Position numbers and translations under genes: made by a program
Shown: positions 10,233-18,771 of the stretch, in pieces
Layout of the letters: every line of letters starts with the position of its first letter
Numbering within the stretch: position 1 is the stretch's first letter
The notes under the pieces: model-generated
The model's database searches: none
Told to the model about the DNA's origin: nothing
What the model saw: only the letters and a program-made list of their open reading frames with translations
Source of the DNA: Catellatospora bangladeshensis
GTDB lineage: Bacteria; Actinomycetota; Actinomycetes; Mycobacteriales; Micromonosporaceae
Length of the DNA: 64,000 nt
Assembly: GCF_016862575.1 (NCBI RefSeq)
Contig: NZ_BONF01000009.1
Coordinates: forward strand, 62,001 to 126,000
Direction of reading: 5' to 3'

Positions 10233-12533
10233 CTACTTCGCGATGAGCAGCAGCACCGCCCGGCCGCGCAGCACGTAGGCGGTCCCGGCGCCGCCGATCA
10301 GCGCCTCGCTGCCGGGCGCGGCGACCTGTCCGGCGCCCTCGGCCCAGGGTGCCGTGTCGGTGACCCGGTACCACTGCTTGCCCGCGGGCGGGGCGGGCAG
10401 CGTGAAGGTCACGTCGCCCGACCAGCCGTTGTAGGCCGTGTAGAGCGCCGCGGCCGGGTCGCCGAACTCCGAGCCGTCGATCCGCCAGGCCAGCGCGTGG
10501 TTGCCCGCGCTGCTCCAGTACGCCGAGTCCGGCGCTACCCCGGCCGGGGTGAACCACTCCAGCTGGCCCATGCCGTTGGCGTTGGTGTCGGACGCGGTGT
10601 AGAAGTTCACCGGCCGCAGCGCCGGGTGCGCCTTGCGGAACGCGATCATCCGCTGGGTGTAGGTCTTGAAGTTGGTCTCGTCCGTGGTCAGCGACCAGTC
10701 CAGCCAGTTCGCCGAGGAGTCGAGGTTGTACGGGTTGTTGTTGCAGTTGATCGACCGAAGCGTCTCGTCGCCGCCGGTCATCATCGGCGTGCCACCCGAC
10801 AGCATCAGGAACGCGAACGCGTTGCGCGCCGCCTTGCGCTGGTCGGCGGCCACCCCGCCTTGGTCCCAGGAGATGTTGTCGTCGCTGCCGCCGTCCGACG
10901 GCCCGTACGGCCAGGCCTGCCCGTTGTTCTTGGCGTTGCACGAGTACAGGTCCTTCTGGGTGAACCCGTCGTGGGCCACCATGAAGTTGACCGAGTGCCA
11001 CGGGCGGCGGCCGTCGTCGCCGTACAGGTCCGACGAGCCCGCGAACCGGGTGGCCAGCTCGCTCGGGGTGACCGCGTCCACGCCCAGCTTGTTCTGGTCA
11101 CGGCGCAGCGTGTCGCGGTAGATGCCGTTCCACTCCGACCACGCCGCCGGGAAGTTGCCGACCTGGTACGTGCCGGTGCCGATGGCCCACGGCTCGGCGA
11201 TCCAGTCCACGCCGCTGCCGCCGGCCGCCGGGCGGGCCGGCAGCTCGGCGGTGAGCCGGTTCAGCGCGGTGTTCGCGTCGGTGCGGCTGTAGCTGAAGCA
11301 GCCGTGCTGGCAGGTGTTGCCCAGCACCGAGGCCAGGTCGAACCGGTAGCCGTCCACCCCGAGGGTGTTCTTCCAGTACGCGACCGAGTCCACGATCAGG
11401 TTCTGCGCGGCCGGGTTGCGGGTGTTGAAGTCGTGCCCAAGCCCCGTGTGATCCATGGAGCCCTGCATGTCGCTGGTCAGCGAGTAGTACGCCGGGTTGT
11501 CCAGCCCGCGCCACGAGAAGATGTGGTACGTGTTCTTGTCGCCGATCGCGCCGCCCTCGGCCGTGTGGTTGTAGACCACGTCGACCAGCACCTTGATCCC
11601 GGCGTCGTGGAACGCCTTGACCATCGCCTTGAACTCGCGGGTCGGCCCGCCGGGGGACTTGTCGTAGGAGTAGCGCCGGTCCGGGGCGAAGTAGTTCAGG
11701 GTCATGTAACCCCAGTAGTTGTCGCCGGTCGTGCTGCTCGGGTTGGTGTCGTTGGCGTCGTTCTGCGTCTCCTGCAGCGGCAGGAACTCCACCGCGGTGA
11801 CGCCGAGCGAGGCCAGGTAGGCCGCCTTCTGCCCGGCCGCCTTGTAGGTGCCGCGCTCGGCCGCCGCGATGCTCGTGTCGCTCCTGGTGAGGCCGCGCAG
11901 GTGCACCTCGTACACGATGTCGTCCTTGAAGGCCCGGGTCGGCTTGGTGCCGAAGCTCGTGGCGTCGGCGGCCAGCACGATGCCCTTGGGCGCGATCGTG
12001 CCCGTGTCCACCGCGCGGTTGGCCGGGCCGGACGAGTAGGCCGAGGCGACCCCGTCGGGCAGTGCGGTGTCGTGGCTCATCTCGCGGGCGTACGGGTCCA
12101 GCAGCAGCTTGTTCGGGTTGAACCGGTTGCCGGAGGCGTCCACGTCTGACACGAATCCGGTGCTGGAGCCTTTGGTCCAGCTCGCGCTGTACGGCCAGTT
12201 CGGGCCCCAGGCCCGGTAGCCGTAGTAGACGGTGCCGGTGACGCCCGCCGCCTGGAGGGTGGCGGTGCTGACGGTGACCGCCCAGACGTCGCCGGTGCCC
12301 TTGGTCAGCACGTAGGACGCCTTCTCCTGGGCGCCGGTGGCGGCGGCGTAGACGTAGACCGCGATCCGGGTGGCGCGGGACGAGTACACCCGGAAGTTGA
12401 TGTTGCTGCCGGAGTAGCGCCCGCCGAGCGTCTGGGTGTCGATGCCGGCGGATGCGGGAACGGTGGGGGCGACGAGGGTGAGCCCGGCGGCCGTCAGGGT
12501 GGCGGCGAGCAGGGCCCTCCAGAGGCGATGCAT
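10233..12533 (-). CDS. secreted isoamylase / glycogen debranching enzyme (GH13)
   Basis: 766 residues. A signal peptide (MHRLWRALLAATLTAAGLTL ... ASAG) directs export. A CBM48-like N-terminal domain (INFRVYSSRATRIAVYVYAA) precedes the GH13 barrel. Catalytic regions are visible: VLVDVVYNH, DGYRFDLASV with the nucleophile Asp, WIAEPW with the acid Glu, and VAHDGFT. It cleaves alpha-1,6 branches in starch or glycogen outside the cell. ATG chosen from GGAAGGAAC ahead of it and the signal peptide. Regulation by a MalR-type repressor is suggested by the TTGCAA sites directly upstream. Confidence 0.9.
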   Translation of the reverse strand: MHRLWRALLAATLTAAGLTLVAPTVPASAGIDTQTLGGRYSGSNINFRVYSSRATRIAVYVYAAATGAQEKASYVLTKGTGDVWAVTVSTATLQAAGVTGTVYYGYRAWGPNWPYSASWTKGSSTGFVSDVDASGNRFNPNKLLLDPYAREMSHDTALPDGVASAYSSGPANRAVDTGTIAPKGIVLAADATSFGTKPTRAFKDDIVYEVHLRGLTRSDTSIAAAERGTYKAAGQKAAYLASLGVTAVEFLPLQETQNDANDTNPSSTTGDNYWGYMTLNYFAPDRRYSYDKSPGGPTREFKAMVKAFHDAGIKVLVDVVYNHTAEGGAIGDKNTYHIFSWRGLDNPAYYSLTSDMQGSMDHTGLGHDFNTRNPAAQNLIVDSVAYWKNTLGVDGYRFDLASVLGNTCQHGCFSYSRTDANTALNRLTAELPARPAAGGSGVDWIAEPWAIGTGTYQVGNFPAAWSEWNGIYRDTLRRDQNKLGVDAVTPSELATRFAGSSDLYGDDGRRPWHSVNFMVAHDGFTQKDLYSCNAKNNGQAWPYGPSDGGSDDNISWDQGGVAADQRKAARNAFAFLMLSGGTPMMTGGDETLRSINCNNNPYNLDSSANWLDWSLTTDETNFKTYTQRMIAFRKAHPALRPVNFYTASDTNANGMGQLEWFTPAGVAPDSAYWSSAGNHALAWRIDGSEFGDPAAALYTAYNGWSGDVTFTLPAPPAGKQWYRVTDTAPWAEGAGQVAAPGSEALIGGAGTAYVLRGRAVLLLIAK

Positions 12534-12574
12534 GACGGTTCCTTCCCGTAACGGGCGTTTGGGGAGGCGGAGCG

Positions 12575-12614
12575 TTGCAAGACCTTGCAAAGGTTGACTC
12601 AGGTTACGTGCAAG
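12575..12614 (-). promoter_or_regulatory. MalR-like operator of the isoamylase gene
   Basis: TTGCAAGACCTTGCAA (12575-12590) holds two TTGCAA units and is an almost perfect palindrome (TTGCAAG-AC-CTTGCAA). A further half-site GTGCAAG lies at 12608-12614. Streptomyces amylase and malE promoters carry similar CTTGCA repeats bound by the LacI-family regulator MalR/Reg1. The sites lie 42-81 bp upstream of the start codon, over the presumed promoter. Confidence 0.65.
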
Positions 12615-12676
12615 TTTCAGCGGCGTAAAGGGTCGTTAAGGCGGCGGTCGCGCCGTCGCCGCAGGAGGATGGAGGG

Positions 12677-13336
12677 GTGGAGGACATGACGTCCGCAGGC
12701 AACGGCACCGCCGCCGAGGTCGTCATCCCGGTGACCGGAGCCGCGCTCGGCGCGCATCTCGCGATACCCCCGCAGGCCGCCGGCCTGGTGGTGTTCGTGC
12801 ACGGCAGCGGCAGCAGCCGGCACAGCCCTCGCAACCAGTACGTCGCCCGCTACCTGCGTGACGCCGGGCTCGGCACGCTGCTGTTCGACCTGCTCAACGA
12901 GGCCGAGGAGGGCGACCGCGGCAACGTCTTCGACATCGGCCTGCTCGCCGGGCGGCTGTCCGAGGTGCTCAGCTGGGTGCGTGGGCAGCAGGCGGCGCGG
13001 GGCCTGCCCGTCGGGCTGTTCGGCGCCAGCACCGGCGCCGCCGCCGCGCTGTGGGCCGCCGCCGACGCGGGCGACGGCGTCGCGGCGGTGGTGTCCCGCG
13101 GCGGCCGCCCCGACCTCGCCGACGGGCGGCTGGCGGCGGTACGCGCGCCGACCCTGCTCATCGTCGGCGGGCTCGACCACACCGTGCTGGAGCTCAACCG
13201 GCAGGCCGCCGCGCAGCTCACCTGCGAGCACGCCGTCGAGGTCGTGCCCGGCGCGACGCACCTGTTCCCGGAGCCGGGCACCCTGCAGCAGGCCGCGACG
13301 CTGGCCCGGGACTGGCTGGTCCGGCACGTCCGCTGA
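12677..13336 (+). CDS. alpha/beta hydrolase (dienelactone hydrolase-like)
   Basis: 219 residues. Oxyanion motif VVFVHGSGSS, nucleophile elbow GASTG, an Asp region near LIVGGLDHTVLE, and the catalytic His in GATHLFPEPG form a complete Ser-Asp-His triad. The nucleophile is Ser, unlike the Cys of true dienelactone hydrolases. Substrate unknown; cytoplasmic. Either GTG (12677) or ATG (12686) could start it: both follow GGAGG runs (GGAGGATGGAGGGG, then GTGGAGG). It is divergent from the isoamylase and shares its upstream region. Confidence 0.82.
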   Translation: MEDMTSAGNGTAAEVVIPVTGAALGAHLAIPPQAAGLVVFVHGSGSSRHSPRNQYVARYLRDAGLGTLLFDLLNEAEEGDRGNVFDIGLLAGRLSEVLSWVRGQQAARGLPVGLFGASTGAAAALWAAADAGDGVAAVVSRGGRPDLADGRLAAVRAPTLLIVGGLDHTVLELNRQAAAQLTCEHAVEVVPGATHLFPEPGTLQQAATLARDWLVRHVR

Positions 13337-13426
13337 CCGTGCGCCCAGACGGCTCACGTCCACATACGACCGAGGTGAGTCCTGCGCGCACGGCGGCCCG
13401 GTGGCGGCACGGCTACAGTGGCGATC

Positions 13427-14140
13427 ATGTGCACCGTCGCGGTCAGCTTCGAGCCGTCATTCCCGGTCCCGCTGCTGGCGCTGGCCGTACGCGACGAGCT
13501 GCTGATGCGGCCGTGGGAGGCGCCCGGCGCGCACTGGCCCCGCCACCCGGGCCTGCTCGGCGGCATCGACCTGGTCGCGGGCGGCACCTGGCTGGCCGTC
13601 GACCCGGCTGCCCGGCGTGCCGCGTTCGTGCTCAACGGGCGCGGGCAGCTCGCGCCCGAGCACGGCCGCCGCTCCCGGGGCGAGCTGCCGCTGCTGGCGG
13701 CCTCCGGTGCGCCGCTGCCGGCGGACCTCGCCGCCTTCGACCCGTTCTACCTGGTCACCGCCGGGTTGACCGGCGCGTCCATGGTGAGCTGGGACGGCGC
13801 TGAGCGGGACGAGACGGCCCTGCCCGAGGGCGTCACCGTGGTCGTCAACAGCGGCGCCGACCCCGCCGAGCCGCGTGCCGCGCGGCTGCTCGCGGCGCTG
13901 CGCGCGGGCGTACGCCCCGACCCGGCCGGCGGCTGGGGCGACTGGCTCGGGCTCGCCGCCGGGCAGGGCGTCGCGCGGGAGGACGACGCCGCGCTCATCC
14001 TGCGGCGCACCTTCGGCGACGACCTGCGCTACGGCTCCAGCTCGGTCACCCTGCTCGCGCTCGGCCCCGACCTGGTCCGCTACGACTTCGCGGCCGTGCC
14101 CGACGAGCCCGGCCCGCTCGTGCTGACGAGGGTCCTCTGA
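13427..14140 (+). CDS. NRDE family protein (TANGO2-like)
   Basis: 237 residues, beginning with the Met-Cys (MCTVAV) characteristic of NRDE/TANGO2 proteins, whose Cys2 is expected to be a nucleophile after Met removal. Family landmarks present: the segment LLGGIDLVAGGTWLAVD, SRGELPLL, YLVTAGL, SSSVTLLAL. Eukaryotic TANGO2 has been linked to heme or lipid handling; the bacterial role is not settled. The start is fixed by the MC rule and by TACAGT ending 7 nt upstream (leaderless). Confidence 0.85.
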   Translation: MCTVAVSFEPSFPVPLLALAVRDELLMRPWEAPGAHWPRHPGLLGGIDLVAGGTWLAVDPAARRAAFVLNGRGQLAPEHGRRSRGELPLLAASGAPLPADLAAFDPFYLVTAGLTGASMVSWDGAERDETALPEGVTVVVNSGADPAEPRAARLLAALRAGVRPDPAGGWGDWLGLAAGQGVAREDDAALILRRTFGDDLRYGSSSVTLLALGPDLVRYDFAAVPDEPGPLVLTRVL

Positions 14141-14141
14141 G

Positions 14142-15035
14142 TCAGCCCAGCTCGCCCAGGCAGGACCACTGCGCGGCGACCGGCTGGTAGCCCAGGCGGG
14201 CGTTGACCGCGAGCATCGGCGCGTTCGACTCGTCGTTGGACGTGTACGCCATCGTTACGCCCCGCTCGGCCGCCCGATGCAGCGCCACGGTCTTGACCAG
14301 CCGCGCCAGGCCCCGCCCCCGGTGCTGTGGCATGGTCGCGGTCATGTCCGACCACATCCGCGAGCCGTCGCGCTTGACCAGCGTGAACGCGGCGATCTCG
14401 GTGCCGTGCAGCGCGGCGGTGCTGGCCTCGCGGTCCAGGCCTAGGTGGTCCCACACCTCGTAGCGCCAGGTCTCGAAGGAGACCGCGTCCTTCGGTACGT
14501 CGCCGGGCTCGTCCGCGCTCGCGGCGACGTCTGCGGCGTACACGGCGCGCGCGTCCAGGGCGGACAGCGGGACGGTGGTGACGCCGGGCGGCGCGTCCGG
14601 CACCGGCGGGGCGAGCCGCGCCTCCAGCGCCGAGTAGCGGACCTCGCGGCTCGGCGTGAACCCGCGCGCACGGGCGAAGTCCAGCGAATCCGTCTGCGCC
14701 CAGGCGCGCACCCGGCGCACCCCGAGCCCGGCCAGGTGCTCGCGGGCCGCGCCGAACAGCGCGGTCCCGGCGCCGCGCTCCCGGTGTTCGGGGTGCACGT
14801 GCAGCAGCGAGATGTCGCCGAAGCCGTCCTCGGACGTGGTCGTGTTCCGGAACGCCGACACCCAGCCGACGACCCGGCCGCCGTCCTCCGCGACGAACGC
14901 GGTCCAGCCGCCGTCCGGCGGGTCGGCGATCATCTGGCGCGTCGAGTCGACCCCGCGCACCAGGTACGGGTACACGGCGGCGCGCAGCGCGACCACGTCG
15001 GCGGCGTCATCGGGTCGTGCGGTCCGCAGTTCCAC
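14142..15035 (-). CDS. GNAT N-acetyltransferase with two GNAT repeats
   Basis: 297 residues with two acetyltransferase folds. The first has the acetyl-CoA loop HPEHRERGAGTALF around residue 80; the second has QHRGRGLARLV near residue 245 and ends NARLGYQPV. It acetylates an unidentified small molecule; the two-domain form resembles mycothiol synthase and antibiotic-modifying relatives. GTG start with GGAGGACGGAG upstream. It converges on the NRDE gene with only 1 nt between the stops. Confidence 0.85.
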   Translation of the reverse strand: MELRTARPDDAADVVALRAAVYPYLVRGVDSTRQMIADPPDGGWTAFVAEDGGRVVGWVSAFRNTTTSEDGFGDISLLHVHPEHRERGAGTALFGAAREHLAGLGVRRVRAWAQTDSLDFARARGFTPSREVRYSALEARLAPPVPDAPPGVTTVPLSALDARAVYAADVAASADEPGDVPKDAVSFETWRYEVWDHLGLDREASTAALHGTEIAAFTLVKRDGSRMWSDMTATMPQHRGRGLARLVKTVALHRAAERGVTMAYTSNDESNAPMLAVNARLGYQPVAAQWSCLGELG

Positions 15036-15095
15036 GCGGGATCTCCGTCCTCCGGGGCTGTTCCCGGACGAGCATGCCCGGCCCGCCTCGCCCGT

Positions 15096-15896
15096 TCAAC
15101 GGGATATCGCCGCAGCGTACGCCGCCGGGGACATGCCGATCGCGGCCGTCACCTCGCGTACCAGGTGGGCCTGGTCGCTGTAGCCCAGCTCGGCGGCCAG
15201 CACGGCCCAGTCCACCGCGCCCCCGGCCCGTTCGATCGCCTCGTGCACGCGGTAGCGCAGGATCACCCACTTGGGACTCACCCCGACGTACTCGGTGAAC
15301 AGCCGTTGCAGCGAGCGGGTGGACAGGCCCGCATCACGGGCGAGGTCGTCGACCCGGCGTACGCCCCGATCGTGGCGGACCCGGTCCGCCAGCTCCATCG
15401 CGGACCGCACCTGTTCGTCAGGCTCCGGCCGCAGGCCCAGCAGCAACCCGTCGAGCAGTGCCGCCGCCTGCTCGTCCGGCAGACCGTCGAGCGCCGCCAC
15501 CGTGCCGAGCGACGGCAGCGCCCGCGCGAGCGGGACCCTGCGGTCGGTCAGCGGGGCGGGGGAGGCGCCGGAGAACGCGCGGAAGGCGCCCGGCCGGAAC
15601 TGCACGCCCCGCACCCAGCCCCGTTCCGCCAGCTTGATCGAGAACAGGTGGCGGCTCACCCCGGACACCTCCGCAGTGACCGGCTCGCCGTCCCCGGTCC
15701 GCATCACCACCAGATTCACCGCCGGATGGCCGACCACGTGCTGCTCGTACGGCTCGTCGAGGTCCCAGTCCACGAACCAGTGGTGCTCGACCAGCCCGGC
15801 CAGCCCCGCCGCGGGCGCGAGGCGCCGGAACCGCACCCGGCGCATCAGCTCGGCAGGGTCGACGATGCCCCGGGTGTCGCGGCGCGGCTGTCGCAT
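15096..15896 (-). CDS. AraC family transcriptional regulator
   Basis: 266 residues. The N-terminal half is a DUF6597-like sensor (FRRLAPAAGLAGLVEHHWFVDWD ... VRGVQFRPGAFRAF). The C-terminal double helix-turn-helix carries LARDAGLSTRSLQRLFTEYVG and the AraC signature AELGYSDQAHLVREV. It is divergent from the DinB-like gene at 15939 with 42 bp between starts, so that gene is the most likely target. Confidence 0.88.
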   Translation of the reverse strand: MRQPRRDTRGIVDPAELMRRVRFRRLAPAAGLAGLVEHHWFVDWDLDEPYEQHVVGHPAVNLVVMRTGDGEPVTAEVSGVSRHLFSIKLAERGWVRGVQFRPGAFRAFSGASPAPLTDRRVPLARALPSLGTVAALDGLPDEQAAALLDGLLLGLRPEPDEQVRSAMELADRVRHDRGVRRVDDLARDAGLSTRSLQRLFTEYVGVSPKWVILRYRVHEAIERAGGAVDWAVLAAELGYSDQAHLVREVTAAIGMSPAAYAAAISR

Positions 15897-15938
15897 TTCT
15901 TCAAGACCCCCTGGCTGACCGCTGCCTACCGTGACGGT

Positions 15939-16520
15939 ATGACGACCATCTCGAACCTACTGCGCGCCTCGGCCGACCGGGCCGCGCCGGTGCTCGCCGC
16001 GATCCGTGACGAGCAGCTCGGCGCGCCCACCCCTTGCGCCGAGTACGGCGTGGGCGACCTGATCAACCACCTGTTCCAGGTCGTGGACAACTTCGAGGGC
16101 CTGGCCCGCAAGGAGCCCACCGACTGGTCGGGCACCCCGGACGTGCTCGGCACCGACTGGCGTGTCCGCTTCGCCGCCGAGACCGATGCGCTGGTCGCGG
16201 CGTGGACGCCGGAGTCGGCGCTGGAGGGCGTCTCGGTGAACATGGGCCTGCCTCAGCTGACCATCGGCCGGATGGTGCTGCTCGACCTGGTGCTGCATCC
16301 GTGGGACCTGGCCGTGGCCACCGGCCAGGAGTTCACCCCCGACGCGGATGCCGTCGCCGAGCTGCACACGCTCGCCGACGACCTCGGGGACATGCCGCGG
16401 AAGATGGGCGTGTTCGGGGAGGAGGTGCCGGTCCCGGCCGATGCCGACCCGTTCACCCGCCTGCTCGGCCGTGCCGGTCGCGATCCACGATGGCGTGCTC
16501 ACGCCGCTGCTCGGCACTGA
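15939..16520 (+). CDS. TIGR03086/DinB-like mycothiol-type metal-binding protein
   Basis: 193 residues of the maleylpyruvate-isomerase/DinB superfamily (four-helix bundle). Metal ligands expected from the fold are visible: H in GDLINHLFQV, and a later H in LLDLVLHPWDLAVATG with the typical HxWDLAxATG pattern. Related proteins use mycothiol as thiol partner; the substrate here is unknown. TACCGT ends 6 nt before the ATG, so the mRNA is probably leaderless. The C-terminal tail (GRDPRWRAHAAARH) is short and charged. Confidence 0.82.
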   Translation: MTTISNLLRASADRAAPVLAAIRDEQLGAPTPCAEYGVGDLINHLFQVVDNFEGLARKEPTDWSGTPDVLGTDWRVRFAAETDALVAAWTPESALEGVSVNMGLPQLTIGRMVLLDLVLHPWDLAVATGQEFTPDADAVAELHTLADDLGDMPRKMGVFGEEVPVPADADPFTRLLGRAGRDPRWRAHAAARH

Positions 16521-16560
16521 CGGGACTGACGCCGCTCGCGGCAATCGATAGCCTGCGGCG

Positions 16561-17283
16561 GTGCCGCTGACCTTCCCCTCGCACGCCGCGCTGCCGCTGC
16601 CGCTCAAGCTGTGGCGGCCCCGCTGGTTCGACGGCGTGGCGCTGGCCGTCGGGGCGGCCGCGCCGGATCTGGCGTACGCGCTGGACGGCTCCGGGCTGCC
16701 GGTCTTCCCGCTGTCGCACCAGTGGCCGGGGCTGTTCCTGTTCTGCCTGCCGGTGACGCTGGTGTGCGCGGCGCTGGTGCGGGCGGCGGCCCCGCTGGTA
16801 GCGGCGCACCTGCCGGTGCGTCCGGTTGCACTGGCGCTACGCGACTACGGCGTGCTCGGCGCCGTCCGTCCCGTGCTCGCCGTAAGCGTGGCCTCGGCCC
16901 TGCTGGCTTCGGCGAGCCACCTCGTCTGGGACCGGATCACCGAACCCGTGCCCGTGCTGGATCTGGCATCCAGCGCGGGCGGGGCGCTCGCCGCGCTCGC
17001 GCTGGCGACGCACGCCGGGCGATCCCGCCTGCTGCGGACCTGGCACGGCGCACCGCCGGTCCGGCCCACCCGGCCGTGGCTGTTCTGGGGCGTCGCCGTG
17101 GCGGTGACCGCCGCCGGTGCTGCTGCGGCCACCGGCCTGCCGGGCGCGTTCCTGCTCCACACGACCGGGGCGAGGCTCATCCTTGCGCTCGCCGCGGGAC
17201 TGCTCGCCGCGGCCGCCGCCACCCACCTCGCCACCACGCGCCCCGGCCCGGCCGCCACCGCCGATCCCGGCGTGCGCCCCTGA
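16561..17283 (+). CDS. DUF4184 family membrane protein
   Basis: 240 residues starting MPLTFPSHAALPLPLK, a match to the DUF4184 start pattern. About six hydrophobic helices follow, with conserved polar spots AAAPDLAYAL and SASHLVWDR. These Asp/His positions resemble YdjM/metal-dependent membrane hydrolases, but activity is not known. GTG start with TAGCCT 6 nt upstream (leaderless). The gene stands alone between the DinB-like gene and the S4 gene. Confidence 0.8.
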   Translation: MPLTFPSHAALPLPLKLWRPRWFDGVALAVGAAAPDLAYALDGSGLPVFPLSHQWPGLFLFCLPVTLVCAALVRAAAPLVAAHLPVRPVALALRDYGVLGAVRPVLAVSVASALLASASHLVWDRITEPVPVLDLASSAGGALAALALATHAGRSRLLRTWHGAPPVRPTRPWLFWGVAVAVTAAGAAAATGLPGAFLLHTTGARLILALAAGLLAAAAATHLATTRPGPAATADPGVRP

Positions 17284-17361
17284 CGGAGACGCGCCTTCCA
17301 GGCTGCCGAGACCGCGAACCAGGAGTTGCGCCACCGGAGGGACGGGGAGGGCGGGGAAGGC

Positions 17362-17568
17362 TCAGACGACGCGGAGGCGGTGGGTGTCGATGACGACAGT
17401 GTCGCCGCGGTGCAGCTGGCGGCCACGGCGCAGCTCCACCTCGCCGTTCACGGTCACGTCGCCGTCGGCGATGCGCAGTTTCGCCTCGCCGCCGGTCTCG
17501 ATCACCCCCGCCAGCTTGAGGAACTGGCCCAGCCGGATCATGTCGTCGCGGATCGGTACGTCGGTCAC
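17362..17568 (-). CDS. S4-domain RNA-binding protein (YbcJ-like)
   Basis: 68 residues forming one S4 RNA-binding fold: IRLGQFLKLAGVIETGGEAK, then DGDVTVNGEVELRRGRQL and a final VIDTHRLRVV strand. Single-domain S4 proteins of this kind associate with ribosomal or structured RNA. The GTG was chosen because an upstream reading frame is otherwise unrelated. Confidence 0.85.
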   Translation of the reverse strand: MTDVPIRDDMIRLGQFLKLAGVIETGGEAKLRIADGDVTVNGEVELRRGRQLHRGDTVVIDTHRLRVV

Positions 17569-17615
17569 GCCCCTATCATCGCGCAGCAGCTCGCGGCCGG
17601 AGCCACGGTGTGCCG

Positions 17616-18725
17616 TCACGGCCGTCCGGGCAGACCCTGCAGCAGCTCGCGCAGCGCGCGGTAGTACGGCATGACCGTGGTCAGATCGGCGTACTCGTCG
17701 GGGCCGTGCAGGCCCGCGCCGCCGATGCCGAAGATGACCGCGTCGATGCCGCGCTGGGAGTAGAAGCGGCCGTCGGCGGCGCCGTGCTTGCGCAGGAAAC
17801 CGGCGGGGAAGCCCTGGGCCTGCGCGGCGTGCCGCAGCGCGGCCACCTCCGGCCGGGCCCGGTCGGCGTGGTGCGGCGCGTCGGCGTGCTCGACCGTGAC
17901 GGTGATGCCCGGACCGCAGATGTCGCCCAGGTGGGCGGCGATCTGCTCGGCGGTACGCCCGTCGAAGCCCGGCTCGCCGGGCGGGAAGCGGATGTCCAGC
18001 CACGCCTCGGCCGACGCCGGGACCTGGTTGAAAGCGCTGTTCGGGGTGTCCAGCCTGGCCAGGTTCACGGTCGTGGCCCAGGCTTCGGTCTGCGGCAGCG
18101 GGTAGGCCTGGTGCAGCGCCCGCACCGCCTCCATGATCGTGAGCAGTGCGTTGTCGCCCTGCCAGGGGTAGGCGCTGTGCGCGGCCCGGCCGGTCGCGGC
18201 TAGCCGGGCCTGCAGGATGCCCTTGGAGTCGGTGACGATCTCCAGCCCGCTCTGCTCGCCGATGACCACGAACTGCCCGGTGACCCCCTGTTCCAGCTGG
18301 TGCAGGGTGCCGTTGCGCCCGCCGACCTCCTCATCGGTGACCAGCTGCAGCGCCAGCGGGTACGGCAGGACCGGGGCCAGCTCGGCGAACACGTACGCCA
18401 TCACCAGCGCGGACACCTTCATGTCCTGGGTGCCCCGGCCGTACAGGCGCTCGCCCTCGCGCCGGGCCGTGAACTGCTCGGGCGTCCCGGGCACCACGTC
18501 CAGATGACCGTTGAGGATCACCGGGAACGCCGGGCGCGGGCCGTCGACGGGCCGGTACAGCAGCGCGCTCGGCTTGCCCCCGGACTCGAACCGTTCGACG
18601 GTGAATCCCGGTCCCACCACGCCGAGCACCAGGTCGAGCGCGCGGTGCAGTTCGGCGGGGCGGTCGGCGGTGGACGGCACGGCGATCAGGTCGGCCGCCG
18701 TACGCAGGAACGGCTCCAGCTCCAT
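17616..18725 (-). CDS. M20 family metallohydrolase (ArgE/DapE-like)
   Basis: 369 residues. Zinc-site motifs of M20 peptidases are present: GHLDVVPG (His, Asp), GRGTQDMK (Asp), TDEEVGG (catalytic Glu pair), and GEQSG (Glu). The dimerisation lid begins at RAAHSAYPW. It hydrolyses an amide such as an N-acyl amino acid or dipeptide; the exact substrate cannot be told. The ATG was chosen because the protein begins MELEPFL just before the family start; the upstream in-frame sequence enters the neighbour's promoter. Divergent from the AlkZ-like gene with 46 bp between. Confidence 0.88.
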   Translation of the reverse strand: MELEPFLRTAADLIAVPSTADRPAELHRALDLVLGVVGPGFTVERFESGGKPSALLYRPVDGPRPAFPVILNGHLDVVPGTPEQFTARREGERLYGRGTQDMKVSALVMAYVFAELAPVLPYPLALQLVTDEEVGGRNGTLHQLEQGVTGQFVVIGEQSGLEIVTDSKGILQARLAATGRAAHSAYPWQGDNALLTIMEAVRALHQAYPLPQTEAWATTVNLARLDTPNSAFNQVPASAEAWLDIRFPPGEPGFDGRTAEQIAAHLGDICGPGITVTVEHADAPHHADRARPEVAALRHAAQAQGFPAGFLRKHGAADGRFYSQRGIDAVIFGIGGAGLHGPDEYADLTTVMPYYRALRELLQGLPGRP

Positions 18726-18771
18726 CCCGCCATCCTGCCCGGTGTCACCGGTCACGGCTAGCATCGCGGCA

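Noticed and set aside
15091-15103. CCCGTTCAACGGG dyad at the AraC gene stop
   Set aside because: Short, overlaps coding sequence and has no promoter next to it; could be chance.
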